Positions 6,732 to 7,012 of a stretch of 7,012 nt of DNA are shown piece by piece. Under the pieces are notes generated by a model that saw only the letters and a list, made by a program, of their open reading frames with translations, was not told the origin of the DNA and ran no database searches. Every line of letters begins with the position of its first letter. Within the stretch, counting starts at the first letter, position 1. A program made the translations under genes and the position numbers. The stretch is taken from positions 1-7,012 of the forward strand of contig CALCNY010000136.1 in assembly GCA_937897585.1 (NCBI GenBank). The letters are read 5' to 3'. Source of the stretch: an uncultured Chitinophagaceae bacterium. Its GTDB lineage: Bacteria > Bacteroidota > Bacteroidia > Chitinophagales > Chitinophagaceae.

Positions 6732-7012
6732 TTAAGCTTTGTTTTCAAATTTGCTTCTCGCATTTTCAATTGCGTAGTGCAACTTTTTTTTCAATATTTT
6801 TAAGTCGTATTTCAGGTTTTGCCCTATTTTTTCAATCTGATCGTTTTCAAAAAACGGCCTGAATTTTTCGAGTAAGGCTTTTGCTTCCTCTTGGTTTTCC
6901 GGAAACGGCACATAAAATCCTTTGCCTTTCTCAAAGGAAAATGCCAAACCCACCAATTCGGCGTGGAGCGTATTGATGCCTGTGGTTTCGGTATCAAAAC
7001 ACACCGAGGCTT
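6732..7012 (-). CDS. polA: DNA polymerase I, 3'-5' exonuclease-domain fragment, prematurely ended (partial at right edge)
   Basis: Ninety-two whole codons are visible, entering from the right edge. The start is outside the window; the GTG at 7004 is internal. The sequence VCFDTETTGI contains the Exo I Asp/Glu pair (DTE, visible residues 6-8), followed by ELVGLAFSFEKGKGFYVPFP and then KIGQNLKYDLKIL with the Exo II Asp (residue 69). This is the pattern of Bacteroidota DNA polymerase I. Immediately after that, at about 6792, family similarity ends: 19 unrelated residues (KKKLHYAIENARSKFENKA) precede a TAA at 6734-6732. Normal PolA would continue for over 500 residues through Exo III and the whole polymerase domain. 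The break coincides with an A8 run (6791-6784), but neither alternative frame restores PolA sequence, so this looks like a real truncation or rearrangement rather than a single indel. The product may be a decaying gene, or a protein keeping only an upstream 5'-nuclease part not visible here. The methylmalonyl-CoA epimerase gene follows 44 bp downstream. Confidence 0.8.
   Translation of the reverse strand, partial: ASVCFDTETTGINTLHAELVGLAFSFEKGKGFYVPFPENQEEAKALLEKFRPFFENDQIEKIGQNLKYDLKILKKKLHYAIENARSKFENKA

Noticed and set aside
6784..6791. Simple homopolymer frameshift at the A8 run explaining the short polA frame
   Set aside because: Shifting by one base in either direction does not recover PolA sequence: one frame stops after about six codons and the other gives unrelated Lys/Leu-rich sequence. 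An indel alone is therefore not enough.

Overview
This 7,012-bp window is AT-rich DNA from a member of the Bacteroidota, probably of the Chitinophagales/Sphingobacteriia type (lineage is inference). Four things point there: a PorP/SprF-family type IX secretion gene, a cargo protein ending in a gliding-motility-associated (CHU_C, type B) C-terminal domain, genes without Shine-Dalgarno sequences, and TAnnTTTG(CA) promoter elements of the Bacteroidota kind.

Layout, left to right. (1) 1-1283, minus strand: the first 427 codons of an exported protein that runs off the left edge. It has a signal peptide, a peptidase-MA-like domain whose zinc site is degenerate, and the start of a PD40/TolB-like beta-propeller. 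(2) 1352-1993, plus strand, divergent across a 68-bp gap: a compact glyoxalase II-like (YcbL-type) metallo-beta-lactamase-fold hydrolase with a full set of metal ligands. (3) 2098-5286, plus: a very large exported adhesin-like protein with a conserved but unnamed N-terminal beta-sandwich-like region, about eight Ig-like/PKD modules of roughly 80 residues, and a C-terminal type IX sorting domain. (4) 5287-6282, plus: a PorP/SprF outer-membrane protein whose ATG directly abuts the stop codon of the cargo gene. (5) 6286-6687, minus, convergent with only 3 bp between the stop codons: a methylmalonyl-CoA epimerase-like protein. (6) 6732-7012, minus: part of a DNA polymerase I reading frame, entering from the right edge and ending abruptly inside the 3'-5' exonuclease domain.

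How the genes fit together. The cargo gene and the porP/sprF gene look like a two-gene secretion unit. The cargo would cross the inner membrane by Sec, then be moved to the surface by the type IX machinery with its own PorP/SprF partner. The other genes have unrelated or housekeeping roles: thioester or aldehyde detoxification, propionate/methylmalonyl-CoA metabolism, and DNA repair.

Points most worth a second look: the polA frame that stops far too early; the absence of any ATG start for the large cargo gene; an identical 12-bp ATAAATTTGCAT promoter-like string at the starts of two genes, placed so that their transcripts should be leaderless or nearly so; and the loss of the catalytic HExxH pattern in the left-edge protein. 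I found no CRISPR array, tRNA, rRNA, insertion sequence or convincing factor-independent terminator.
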